Positions 1 to 8,249 of a DNA stretch of 49,496 nucleotides are shown here, one piece after another. The DNA is from an uncultured Clostridia bacterium (lineage in GTDB: Bacteria > Bacillota > Clostridia > Oscillospirales > Ruminococcaceae): assembly GCA_947624675.1 (NCBI GenBank), contig CANQLI010000011.1, positions 1 to 49,496 on the forward strand. Reading direction: 5' to 3'. Under the pieces are notes generated by a model that was not told where the DNA came from, ran no database searches, and saw only the letters and a list, made by a program, of their open reading frames with translations. The translations under genes were made by a program, and so were the position numbers. Positions within the stretch are counted from its first letter, which is position 1. Every line of letters begins with the position of its first letter.

Positions 1-1
1 T

Positions 2-49
2 TTCACCGCCTATGACCGTCGCAACGGGCGGCGCAAGGAGTTTGTTTGA
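2..49 (+). CDS. possible 3' end of a gene cut by the window edge
   Basis: An open frame runs in from the left edge and stops at TGA (47-49), giving a short basic tail ending in KEFV. It is probably the C-terminus of a gene of the integrative element that continues to the left. Only 15 residues are visible, so no family can be named. The 65 bases after it, up to the regulator at 115, show no gene. Confidence 0.3.
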   Translation, partial: FTAYDRRNGRRKEFV

Positions 50-114
50 TATATAGGTAAAATAACCACGGAAGTTGCTATCGGGCGTATACGCCGTTGC
101 AAATGGCTGTATGG

Positions 115-450
115 CTATTCATCATCAATCCCCAACAACAGATGAACGGCGTGTTTAAGTTCGGGCTTGCCTCTGTATGCGGCAAGCACTTCTTTCTCTT
201 TGCTTGTGTATTCTTCGGAATTAAGGTGAACATCTAACAGTTCACTCGGAGATACATTTAATGCTATACATATATCTGCAAGCATATCGGCATCAGGTCT
301 GTTTATCCCCTGTTCCCAGTTTGACACTCTGCTGTTGCTGATACCTAATTTGTCAGCTAATTCCTTTTGGCTCAATCCAAAAACTTCTCTATATTTTTTG
401 ATTTGAGAACCTATCTTATACTGGGGCTTTTCTTTCTTCTCTGAATTCAT
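115..450 (-). CDS. XRE-family transcriptional regulator (111 aa)
   Basis: Residues about 12-70 form a classic HTH_3/Cro-CI fold: the IKKYREVFGLSQKELADKLG helices, then the recognition segment ISNSRVSNWEQG and the ALNVSPSELLDV closure. The acidic C-terminal 35 residues may mediate dimerisation. It is divergent from the second HTH gene at 607, with about 156 bases between them holding back-to-back promoters. That is the layout of a CI/Cro-like control switch in phages and conjugative elements. The partner and inducer are not visible. It is most likely a repressor of the element's own genes. Confidence 0.85.
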   Translation of the reverse strand: MNSEKKEKPQYKIGSQIKKYREVFGLSQKELADKLGISNSRVSNWEQGINRPDADMLADICIALNVSPSELLDVHLNSEEYTSKEKEVLAAYRGKPELKHAVHLLLGIDDE

Positions 451-476
451 TCATTACACCTCGCTATCTATTTATT

Positions 477-505
477 ATTATAACTCAAAAAATCTGAAAT
501 GTAAA
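477..505 (-). promoter_or_regulatory. promoter for the minus-strand XRE gene
   Basis: On the minus strand, TTTACA (500-505) is separated by 17 bases from TATAAT (477-482). It lies 27 bases upstream of the regulator start codon and faces away from the promoter at 537-565. Confidence 0.6.
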
Positions 506-536
506 TGAATTTTTCGTGAATTTCTGTATTTTTATC

Positions 537-565
537 TTGTAATTACAGATTTACTGTGATATAAT
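537..565 (+). promoter_or_regulatory. promoter for the small HTH gene and downstream genes
   Basis: TTGTAA (537-542), a 17-base spacer, then TATAAT (560-565), 41 bases before the ATG at 607. The region between the two divergent promoters has related AATTTC/GAAAT-type half sites that could bind the XRE proteins. No clean operator can be fixed by eye. Confidence 0.65.
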
Positions 566-606
566 GACGAATATACAGGATTTCTTGATTGAAAGGAGCT
601 GCCACA

Positions 607-849
607 ATGCAGGTGTATGAAAAAGTCCGACAATATATAGACGGGCAAGGAATGAAGCAAGTAGCCATAGCAGAGAAAGCAGGTATCTCCAAGACCACTT
701 TTAACGCTATTATGAACGGCAAGCGGACAATGTACGCAGAGGATTTACGGGCAATTTGCCTTGCTTTGAATGTAAGTCCGGAAATGTTTATCGAGGTCAA
801 GTGCAAAGACAACAGATACATAAATAATGGGGGTAGTAATGATGAATGA
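607..849 (+). CDS. small Cro-like HTH protein (80 aa)
   Basis: A compact HTH_26/Cro-like protein: MKQVAIAEKAGISKTTFNAI is the helix-turn-helix, and ALNVSPEMFIEVK matches the closing helix of the divergent regulator. A TTG lies in frame at 589, but the ATG at 607 has AAAGGAG (592-598) at good spacing, so 607 is chosen. Its 3' end overlaps the next gene by 11 bases (839-849), suggesting translational coupling. It probably pairs with the 115-450 regulator in controlling the element. Confidence 0.75.
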   Translation: MQVYEKVRQYIDGQGMKQVAIAEKAGISKTTFNAIMNGKRTMYAEDLRAICLALNVSPEMFIEVKCKDNRYINNGGSNDE

Positions 850-2415
850 TATGAAAGCAGTAGCCACCGCCGTTACTGAAATGGACATACAGCTTCGGCA
901 AAATTTAACAAGTCCCAAAATGCTTTGGGAAAACACCTTTATAAAACATCAGCTTGACAAGCGTACAGAGAGCGGCACATTCGTTCTTAGCGACCATATC
1001 CGAGCTATGGTCTACTCTATGCTTAGTTCGGGGATAACGTGGAAACGTGTTGAGAACATGACTGACCTTGAAACAGGTAGGATAATACCGCTTGACGATC
1101 TGTTTCACGAGTACGACCCCGACTACGTTTTAGGCTGTGACCCCCCCCAGAGCTTTCTGCCGAAATCAAAGGTCTGCGCCTTGCAAGTCAGTACACAGAA
1201 AATCAAATGAAAGCATTGATAACCGTTAATATCCCAAAACTGAAAGCTATTGAAAAAGAGTACGGCAGTATAGATACTCTCTATAAGAAATACATTATTG
1301 ACGGCGATATATCCTGCCTTGTGTGGAAGTTATCAGCGGCAGACAGCAAAATGAAATATGCTCAAATGGGAGAAGCCTTAGTTGCCGAGTATCTGAAAAA
1401 TGTCGGCTATAACACTTCCAAGCCCGACAGACATATTCGCCGTATCTTAGGCAGTAATCACCTCGCCTGTTCTGATAGTAAGACAGTACCCATATTTCAA
1501 GCCTTTGACATTGTTGCCGATATTGCCAAAGAGTTAGGCAAACCGACAGCCGAGGTGGATTACATACTGTGGTCTTACTGCGCTTCTGGATATGGTGAGA
1601 TATGCACGCAGAAAAATCCGAAATGTGATTTATGCAAGGCAAAAGAATTATGCGCATTAAATTCAAAGGGGGTGAATTATCGTGTTGTAGGAGATAAAGA
1701 AACCAACCGTTATACCGACGCTGTTATAGCTGATATTAAAAGCAGAATTAAGACGGATTTTGAAGTTGATTTTTATGGCGGCAGCACCTATATACATCAC
1801 GATATAACCACCGTAAGAATGAAGCAACGCAAGCCTTATGTCTGTATAAATACCAACGCTAATTTTACATTCAACTGTGTAAAGTACCTTCTTAAAGGCA
1901 CAGACGGAACAATCAACACATATCGGCATGACTTTGTAAATACATTACCTTATGTATACGGAATAACGGCATACATATACTACGACAGCGAAACCGAGGA
2001 TAAAGCAAAAATAATTGAAGAACAGTTATGTTCCGAATATGCAGACGAAGTAGAAATTTGGGTAGATGTTCCAAATGGAAGCGGTGAAAAATCTCTTGTA
2101 AAACTGCGTGTTGATACAGCAAATATTAGTTCAAGTGATATGGTTATCCAATCATGTACAGTGATAAAATTCATTCCGTATTATAGTGTCTATTTTTGGC
2201 AAGGATATGAGCGAGAGAACATAGAAGACAACCCCAAACAACAGTTTGCTCTGCTTCAAGCGGCAGAATTTGCCCTGCTTACATACTCAAAATTGACCAA
2301 GGACGCTATAAGACTGTTTGGAATAGATTATCACTCCGTCATTACGCACGAGAAGCTAATAAAGTTTCTGTTGCCGAAGCCCTTCCGTGAAGTAAAAGAA
2401 CGATTTGACAGATGA
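839..2415 (+). pseudogene. HhH-GPD / Fe-S DNA glycosylase-like gene split by a frameshift
   Basis: Two frames read as one gene: 839-1210 and 1207-2415. At a C8 tract (1141-1148) the first frame leaves its natural path. One more C would give DPPPELSAEIKGLRLAS and run without a stop into the second frame (about 525 aa in all). The joined N-terminal half resembles HhH-GPD base-excision glycosylases and carries a C-x6-C-x2-C-x5-C cluster (C at about 1610, 1631, 1640, 1658), the spacing of the endonuclease III [4Fe-4S] loop. The last 240 residues match nothing I recognise. They may be a fused domain, or may be translated separately from a GTG near 1672 preceded by AAAGGGG. ATG 839 follows GGGGGT. 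The slip could be decay, phase variation or a sequencing error. Confidence 0.65.
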
Positions 2416-2433
2416 CAGCCCATAGACAGACCT

Positions 2434-3039
2434 TTGTTTGAAACAGCTTTCGCAAATATCGTCAATGTATATCCTCAATTGTATGATTACTTTATGCAGG
2501 GAATGAGCTATGAACAGATTGAAAGTGATATGAAAAACAGAGCCGAAATTTTGGCTCAAAGATATGTCCAACTGTGTAATGATTTGAAGATGCCCGAAAG
2601 TCTGAGCGGCGAATATAATGTTGTACTGAAATGCAGAGAACTTAACAGCTTACGACTTTTCCTCAACAAAATGGTCAATTCTTATAAATCATTAGAAGAA
2701 ATCATATTGATATGCCTAAAAGAGTTAGAGGAAAAAAGGCTGTCGGATATAAGGCGAGAGCAGGAAAGACGGGAAAGAGAAGCAATGGAAGCAGAATATG
2801 GTTATTATGATGATACTCCTTCGCCCAGTCGCGGCAGCTTTTTGAGAGATGTGGCTTCAACTGCTTTGGGAGTATATGCAGGGGAAAAACTGACCGACCG
2901 TAGAAGAAAAAAAGAAGCAAGCAAAGAAATACAATGGCACTACACCTGTTCGATTTCATGTCCTTATAGAGGCAAGGACTACGGACCTACAAAATGTAAG
3001 CTTGATCCAAGAACCTGCGGACATGGAGCACGCTATTAA
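2434..3039 (+). CDS. hypothetical protein, likely 3' continuation of the upstream gene
   Basis: This frame of about 201 residues is in the same register as 1207-2415 and separated from it only by the TGA at 2413-2415. It has no ATG near its beginning: the first candidate is TTG 2434 without a ribosome site. A nonsense change in one long gene therefore explains it better than an independent gene. The middle is charged and helical (RREQERREREAMEAE). The C-terminus has four cysteines and a histidine (HYTCSISCPYRG, KCKLDPRTCGHG), suggesting a metal-binding knuckle. The family is not recognised. Confidence 0.5.
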   Translation: MFETAFANIVNVYPQLYDYFMQGMSYEQIESDMKNRAEILAQRYVQLCNDLKMPESLSGEYNVVLKCRELNSLRLFLNKMVNSYKSLEEIILICLKELEEKRLSDIRREQERREREAMEAEYGYYDDTPSPSRGSFLRDVASTALGVYAGEKLTDRRRKKEASKEIQWHYTCSISCPYRGKDYGPTKCKLDPRTCGHGARY

Positions 3040-3144
3040 AGTGATACTTCTATGTGTTTACCATATAAAATATAACATCTCATTCCGTTTATTATTTTTC
3101 TACCCTTGTTCTTAATCAAAAATTTACGATTTCATATGAGAAAG

Positions 3145-3178
3145 TATAAACGAAACAGTTGACTTCTTTTCGTTTATA
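3145..3178. promoter_or_regulatory. 34-bp inverted repeat: candidate resolvase site / operator
   Basis: Perfect 11-base arms TATAAACGAAA (3145-3155) and TTTCGTTTATA (3168-3178) flank a 12-base centre. The right arm lies inside the spacer of the promoter of the adjacent serine recombinase gene. The size and symmetry fit a resolvase/invertase dimer site, where binding would both set up recombination and repress the promoter. This is inferred from position and symmetry. Confidence 0.6.
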
Positions 3179-3187
3179 TCTTATAAT
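3159..3187 (+). promoter_or_regulatory. promoter of the small serine recombinase gene
   Basis: TTGACT (3159-3164), 17 bases, TATAAT (3182-3187). It overlaps the inverted repeat 3145-3178, so the recombinase probably represses itself. The ATG at 3207 follows AAAAGGG (3194-3200). Confidence 0.75.
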
Positions 3188-3206
3188 AAATAAAAAAGGG
3201 AATTTT

Positions 3207-3793
3207 ATGATTTACGGCTATGCAAGATGTTCTACCAATGAACAGCAACAAGACATCAACAGGCAAGTACGAGAGTTAAAACAGCAAGGTGCGATAGATA
3301 AAACTATCTACCGTGAATATGAAAGCGGTATGAAAGTTGAACGTGCCGAACTGTCAAAACTTCTTGATGTTGTTCAAGAAGGCGATACGATTATAGCTAC
3401 CGAGGTCAGCCGAATTACACGAAGCACAAAACAGCTTTGTGATATTATTGAGCTTGCAAAGAATAAGCACATTCGGCTTGAACTCGGTACTTTTGTAGTT
3501 GACTGCACAAAAGAACTTGACCCAATGACAGAGGGAATGCTCAAAATGATGGGTGTATTCAGCGAGCTGGAAAGGAACATCATCAGCCAGCGAGTAAAAA
3601 GCGGTATGCAGAACGCAAAGGCAAAAGGCAAGAAAATAGGTCGTCCTGCTGTTTCTGCTGATGATATACCGAGCATTTTCTACAAGCATTACCCCAAGTA
3701 CAAAAAGGGCGAGATAAACAAGAAAGAGTTTCAAGGCTTTGTAAGGTATCTTATCCGACAATTTATAAGTATTTGGGGATTGTGGCAGACTAA
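3207..3793 (+). pseudogene. small serine recombinase (resolvase/invertase), C-terminus frameshifted
   Basis: The N-terminal catalytic domain is intact: YGYARCSTNEQQQDINRQ carries the nucleophilic serine, VSRITRSTKQL holds catalytic arginines, and FSELERNIISQRVKSGM begins helix E. The C-terminal HTH is lost in the present frame, which runs on to 3809. Adding one T to the run 3738-3740 restores KVSYPTIYKYLGIVAD and a TAA at 3791-3793, the normal resolvase HTH ending, for a protein of about 195 aa. As written the protein could catalyse strand exchange but would lack site recognition. An ATG-proximal extension to 3159 was rejected because it overlaps the promoter. It may act on the 3145-3178 site. 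Confidence 0.8.
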
Positions 3794-3830
3794 AAATTTT
3801 TGTGAATAAAAGAAAAAATGGGTGTAAATT

Positions 3831-4289
3831 ATGTTTTTCTATATATTATCAATTTCATTCCAATTGGCTGGATCAACAATTTTATTAATTTTCCCAAACC
3901 GTGTTAATCGTGCATATTTAGTTAAAAGTTTTTTACTCAATAGTTTTACTTCTGCAAATGAAAATAGTTTAGAATATGATCACAAAGCTTATGTTAAATC
4001 ATGTGAAACAATTCATTCAAATTGTATTGCATTTTTCTATTTGTTATGTGGTTATTTTTTAAGCATTTTTGCAACCAACCAATCAGAAAAGCGACTTCAA
4101 GTGCTTATTTCCATTGCTGTGATTTTTGTTGTTTTAATAATTATATCAAGGCTTGTCGTTAGCCTAATAATAAAGCACTCAAAAAAAGTAACCCAAAGAA
4201 TTACTATCGACGAATTAGGAAAATTAGGAATAAACCCTAATTTGGAAAGTATAAAAGTTGAAGAAATCGACAAATTATGTAATAACTAA
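3831..4289 (+). CDS. hypothetical membrane protein (152 aa)
   Basis: No family recognised. There are three hydrophobic stretches: residues about 1-22, about 62-82 (FFYLLCGYFLSIFA) and about 90-113 (VLISIAVIFVVLIIISRL). They are followed by a soluble C-terminus of about 40 residues. Base composition is clearly richer in A+T than the genes on either side, suggesting separate origin as cargo of the element. It lies between two recombinase genes, 21 bases after the small one and 16 before the large one. It could be an immunity, exclusion or phage-resistance protein, but nothing in the sequence shows that. Confidence 0.6.
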   Translation: MFFYILSISFQLAGSTILLIFPNRVNRAYLVKSFLLNSFTSANENSLEYDHKAYVKSCETIHSNCIAFFYLLCGYFLSIFATNQSEKRLQVLISIAVIFVVLIIISRLVVSLIIKHSKKVTQRITIDELGKLGINPNLESIKVEEIDKLCNN

Positions 4290-4305
4290 TTTAAAGGTGA
4301 ATGAT

Positions 4306-5812
4306 ATGAATGTAGTTATATATGCACGTTTCAGTTCAAGCTCTCAACGAGAAGCAAGTACGAGGAACAGGTCAAAATCTGTCGGGAATATGCCAATAAG
4401 AATAAACACGCTATTATCAAGGTTTACAGCGATAATGCCATAAGCGGAAAAACAGACGACAGACCACAGTTGCAAAAGCTGTTAGCCGACAGTTCAAGGC
4501 TGATGTTTCAAGGGGTTCTGGTCTATTCCATTGACCGCTTTGGCAGAGATTTAACACAGACCCTGTTAAACGAAAAGAAATAAATGATAACGGGGTTATT
4601 CTGTTGTCTGTTACTGAAAATTTTACAGATGATGCTTCGGGTCGCTTCTTTAGAAATTTAATGATGGCACACGCACAATATTATAGTGATGAACTGTCTG
4701 CTAAAATCCGCAGAGGTATGGACTACAATGCAGAAAGATGTCTTTTCAACGGCGGTGGTATTCCGCTTGGCTACAAAATCAATAATGACAGGAGATTTGA
4801 AGTTGACCCCGATACTGCTCCTATTGTCAGGTTGATATTTGAGATGTACGCAGACGGTAAGACAATTACCGAGATAACCAAACACCTCAATGCACAGGGC
4901 TATAAGACATCAAAGGGCAAAGAGTTCAACAAAAATTCCCTGCATACAATGCTTACAAACAGACGGTATTTAGGTTATTACATTTATCATGGCGAGGAAA
5001 CAAAAGGCGGTGTTCCTCAAATCATTTCTGATGAACTGTTTGAAAAGGTTGCCGAAAAGATGAAAGTAAACAAGAAAGCTCCTGCCAGAGCAAGGGCAAA
5101 AGTGGAATATCTGCTTACAACAAAGCTGTTCTGCGGTCATTGTAAAGAAATGATGACAGGCTTTTCGGGAACAGGTAAACAAGGCAAGATATATCGTTAC
5201 TACATCTGCAATGGCACAAAGACCAATCCAAAGACCTGCAACAAGAAAATGGTACATAAGGACTACATAGAGGATATTGTGGTCAGTGAGTGCCGCAGGC
5301 TTTTGTCAATGGAGAATATACGCCGTATCGCAAAGGAAGTAGTCGCTATCAGTGAAGAAGAAAAAGATAAAAGCAACTTGAAACGCTTAAAGAAACTGCT
5401 TGCCGATAATGAAAGAAAGCAGGAAAACACACTCAACGCTATTATGGAAAGTGATATTGAAAGTGTCAGAAAAGCATTAGGTGATAAGATACCAACATTA
5501 GAGAAAGAACACAGCGAGCTTGAACGGCTTATTGCAATAGAGGAAGAACCATATCCAAACATATCTAAAGAAACCGTTATACTCTTTTTGACCGCTCTGA
5601 AAAAAGGCAGAGTAAACGATATGAAGTATCGCAAGACGCTGATTGATATTTTCATAAATAGGATTTATCTTTACGATGATAAGGTCACTATTACATATAA
5701 CTCCGGGGACGAACCTGTTACCATTACCGATAAACTCCTTTCAGATCTGGAAAAAGCGGCAGAGGAAGAAAAGGTTTTGTTTATGAATGGTAGCGGTCCA
5801 CCACCATCCTAA
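4306..5812 (+). pseudogene. large serine recombinase (integrase), two frameshifts
   Basis: The gene begins at ATG 4306 (AAAGGTGA just before) with VVIYARFSSSSQREAS, the catalytic N-terminus, but leaves frame near 4359. The middle continues in the next frame (YEEQVKICREYA to TLLNEKK) and stops at TAA 4581. One more A in the run 4578-4580 would join it to the third frame (INDNGVILLSVTENF onward to 5812). Behind that are an intact recombinase domain (IPLGYKINNDRRFEV, TSKGKEFNKNSLHTMLTNRRYLGY), a zinc ribbon (CGHC, later CNGTKTNPKTC) and a coiled coil. Restored length is about 500 aa, typical of Tn4451/Tn5397-type integrases. It sits at the element boundary, as such integrases do, and is probably inactive as read. 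Confidence 0.85.
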
Positions 5813-5815
5813 GAC

Positions 5816-5860
5816 AAAACGCATTTTGCACATTGATTTGTGCAAAATGCGTTTTTTGTT
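5816..5860 (+). terminator. strong rho-independent terminator after the integrase
   Basis: A 17-bp perfect stem (5816-5832 with 5839-5855, core CGCATTTTGCACA) with a 6-base loop, followed by TTTTTTG. The opposing A-rich flank lets it also serve the minus-strand gene ending at 5929. Confidence 0.9.
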
Positions 5861-5928
5861 TGTTAGCTTGATTTATCATCTTTTCTGTTTAAAATGCCAA
5901 AATAACAAACCTCAGCGAAGTTTTATTT

Positions 5929-6648
5929 CTATGACCTATTCGCACGGTTTTGTTTCATCAAAAGATATCCTTCAAAAAGATCAAGGTCTTCCTTTGTGGT
6001 GATTTTAATATTTACCTGACTTCCCTTAGAAAAATATATCGTCTGTGACATTTTATACATAAGAGTTGTTGTGTGCGGCTCAACTTCATTTATGATTCCG
6101 GTTTCGATGGCTCTGTCATAAATATCCTTGATATATCCGTACTTAAATGCGTGAGGAGTGCTCATACAAGCGATAGTATCCCGATCTATCCATCTGCTTG
6201 ATTTTTTATCGTCATCCTTTACACCTGAAAGAAGGTAAAACGGTGTAGTAGAAATTGCATTTCCCTTTTGTCTGCAAACCCTTATTGCGTCAGTAATAAT
6301 ATCAGCTTCAATAAAAGGCGATGCGCCAAAGTGAACAAGAACGATGTCATCCTTTGAACATACACTGGATAGATTATTTATGCCGTTTAAAACCGAATCC
6401 TGAAATTCAGCCCCTCCCTCAGTGATCCATTTGACCTTAGTGAGACTGTACTTGTCGACCAAATCCTTCATATATTCAATATGCGACTTTACACAAACTA
6501 CCTCTATTGCATCAATCTCGCTGTGGTTTTGAAAAGCTTCAATAGTATAAACCAGAACGGGCTTTCCAAGGACCTCAACGAACTGCTTTGGTATGCCTGC
6601 GCCTACCCTGTTTCCGACTCCTCCGGCAAGAATAACCGCTATATTCAT
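5929..6648 (-). CDS. TarI/IspD-family cytidylyltransferase
   Basis: 239 aa. The nucleotide-binding signature LAGGVGNRVGAGIPKQF (about 7-23) and the C-terminal NIKITTKEDLDLF place it in the IspD/TarI family, which makes CDP-alcohols from CTP. The family includes MEP cytidylyltransferase (isoprenoid synthesis) and ribitol-5-phosphate cytidylyltransferase (teichoic acid synthesis). The neighbours decide for a TarI-like role: it overlaps the licC-licA fusion by four bases (ATGA, 6645-6648) and is last in a licD-licCA operon, whereas IspD is not normally tied to choline genes. In pneumococcus tarI also sits with lic genes. No tarJ reductase is next to it, so the exact alcohol is uncertain. All key glycine, lysine and arginine positions appear present. 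Confidence 0.75.
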   Translation of the reverse strand: MNIAVILAGGVGNRVGAGIPKQFVEVLGKPVLVYTIEAFQNHSEIDAIEVVCVKSHIEYMKDLVDKYSLTKVKWITEGGAEFQDSVLNGINNLSSVCSKDDIVLVHFGASPFIEADIITDAIRVCRQKGNAISTTPFYLLSGVKDDDKKSSRWIDRDTIACMSTPHAFKYGYIKDIYDRAIETGIINEVEPHTTTLMYKMSQTIYFSKGSQVNIKITTKEDLDLFEGYLLMKQNRANRS

Positions 6649-8249
6649 ATGTTCTCATCCTCGTAAAGCTTTAATGCCCTGTCTAAGAATCGTTTACAGT
6701 TTCTGTAAGCGGTAAGGAAGAAAAATCCATCATCCTCACCAACGCTTCCCTTGAAGAAGCTCCAACTCATCCAGTACAAGGAAGCGATAGGCATAAATCC
6801 TATAAAATGTCTGTGTTCAAAAGGAGTAAGCTCTCTTCCGAAATAAGCCTTAAGATAAAACTCAATCTGCTCATCCGTATAATGGTATCTTGTAAGTATA
6901 CCGCATATATCATGTGCAGGATCGTTTATACCGGCAAATTCCCAATCGATAAGGTAAAAGTCCTCGTCTTTTGTGGCAAGGAAATTAGGCTCATAAACAT
7001 CTCCGTGAGAAAGTACATAATCTATGCCGTTTTTACCCATATCCTGTTTGATGTAGCCGTCCAGAATTCTGACCTTGCTGATAATGTCATCAAATTCAAC
7101 AAAAAGATTTCCCTTTGTAGCACAAGCCAGCCCAATAAGTCTCATTGCCTCGGAAAACAGATCAAAATGCTTTATTTCCTTATCGACCTTAACTTCATGT
7201 ATCTTTCTTAGATAAGCCATCGCCTTTTCAAGCTGCCAAGGATATTTCTCAAAGTCACAAGGAACTATGTCCTCAACAAAATAAGATATTTTCCAGCCCG
7301 CCTCGTCAATCGCAATTACGGATTTATCTATCCCAAGCTCTTTCGCCTTGAGCTGTGTATAACATTCCGCCTGTCGGTTTACAATATTAAGCGAGGTTCC
7401 GCCGGGATGCCGGTAAACATATTTTACCCCGCACACAACAAATGAAAACGATACATTCGTAAGCCCTGCCTGAATGATATTTATGTCTACAATATCGTTG
7501 GGATTACATTTCAAGACCTTAACAATGTTTGTAATTATATTAGAGTTGATGTTGTTCAGGAAATCAGAATCAAATTGTCTCAAATCATCAATAGAATCAA
7601 ATTCCAAAACACTTTCCTCATCGACAACCTTTGAAAACAAGGTAAGCTGATTATTGTGCTTTGAAACAAATTCCTCCCAGAACATAGAAGAAACACCGAA
7701 ATCATCTATTTCTTTTTCAAGGAAATTCATAAATGCCCTTGAAAACTTTTCGTTAAAGTAAGCCTGTCCAACCATAGCGTAGCCATCACTTCCGCCTATC
7801 TTAATATCTGTAATGACATCTGCGTCAGAAAACTCTACCTGAAATTCTCTGAACTTTTCCTTTTTATAAGAACAAAGGCGGTATGATATATTGTTCTCGT
7901 TGTTGTCTATAAAAGGATTTTTAGGAAAATAATGATCCGCACAGCAAACAAAGGTGTTGTTTAGATGCTCCTTAGCAAAATAAAGAGACATAATGTTTCC
8001 CTTTGAGCCATAAGTGTTGTTGATGATAAAGTTTATCCCGTACTTTTCTTCGAGGTAAAAAAACTTTTCCTTCATATAACCGATAACGACAAAAATATCT
8101 TCAACACCAGCCTCACGCAGCTGTTGTATCTGCCGTTCGATAAGAATTTCACCCTTTACCTCAAACAAGCCCTTCGGCTTTTCATATGTAAACGGAGCAA
8201 GCCTGTTGGATTTTCCTGCCGCTAAAATGATAGCATTTTTCTTGATCAT
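6645..8249 (-). CDS. LicC-LicA fusion: phosphocholine cytidylyltransferase + choline kinase
   Basis: 534 aa with two domains. Residues 1 to about 230 are a sugar-nucleotidyltransferase fold (AIILAAGKSNRLAPFTYEKP, then CADHYFPKNPF) of the LicC type, making CDP-choline. Residues about 245-534 are a choline/ethanolamine kinase: the Brenner motif SHGDVYEPNF near 414 and the metal-binding YLIDWEFAG near 432. In Haemophilus and pneumococcus licA and licC are separate genes. Here phosphorylation and activation of choline sit on one chain. Four-base overlaps on both sides give a compact operon with licD upstream. No licB choline transporter is in the window. Product use is predicted to be phosphocholine decoration of a cell-surface glycan. 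Confidence 0.85.
   Translation of the reverse strand: MIKKNAIILAAGKSNRLAPFTYEKPKGLFEVKGEILIERQIQQLREAGVEDIFVVIGYMKEKFFYLEEKYGINFIINNTYGSKGNIMSLYFAKEHLNNTFVCCADHYFPKNPFIDNNENNISYRLCSYKKEKFREFQVEFSDADVITDIKIGGSDGYAMVGQAYFNEKFSRAFMNFLEKEIDDFGVSSMFWEEFVSKHNNQLTLFSKVVDEESVLEFDSIDDLRQFDSDFLNNINSNIITNIVKVLKCNPNDIVDINIIQAGLTNVSFSFVVCGVKYVYRHPGGTSLNIVNRQAECYTQLKAKELGIDKSVIAIDEAGWKISYFVEDIVPCDFEKYPWQLEKAMAYLRKIHEVKVDKEIKHFDLFSEAMRLIGLACATKGNLFVEFDDIISKVRILDGYIKQDMGKNGIDYVLSHGDVYEPNFLATKDEDFYLIDWEFAGINDPAHDICGILTRYHYTDEQIEFYLKAYFGRELTPFEHRHFIGFMPIASLYWMSWSFFKGSVGEDDGFFFLTAYRNCKRFLDRALKLYEDENI

Noticed and set aside
1141-1148. Programmed ribosomal frameshift at C8
   Set aside because: No slippery heptamer of known type with downstream structure is evident; simple slip is more likely.
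2413-2415. TGA recoded as an amino acid
   Set aside because: No recoding signal; core genes use TGA as a normal stop.
5929-6648. Call as IspD of the MEP pathway
   Set aside because: Not excluded by motifs, but the operon with licD and licC-licA points to TarI-like use. Named as family only.
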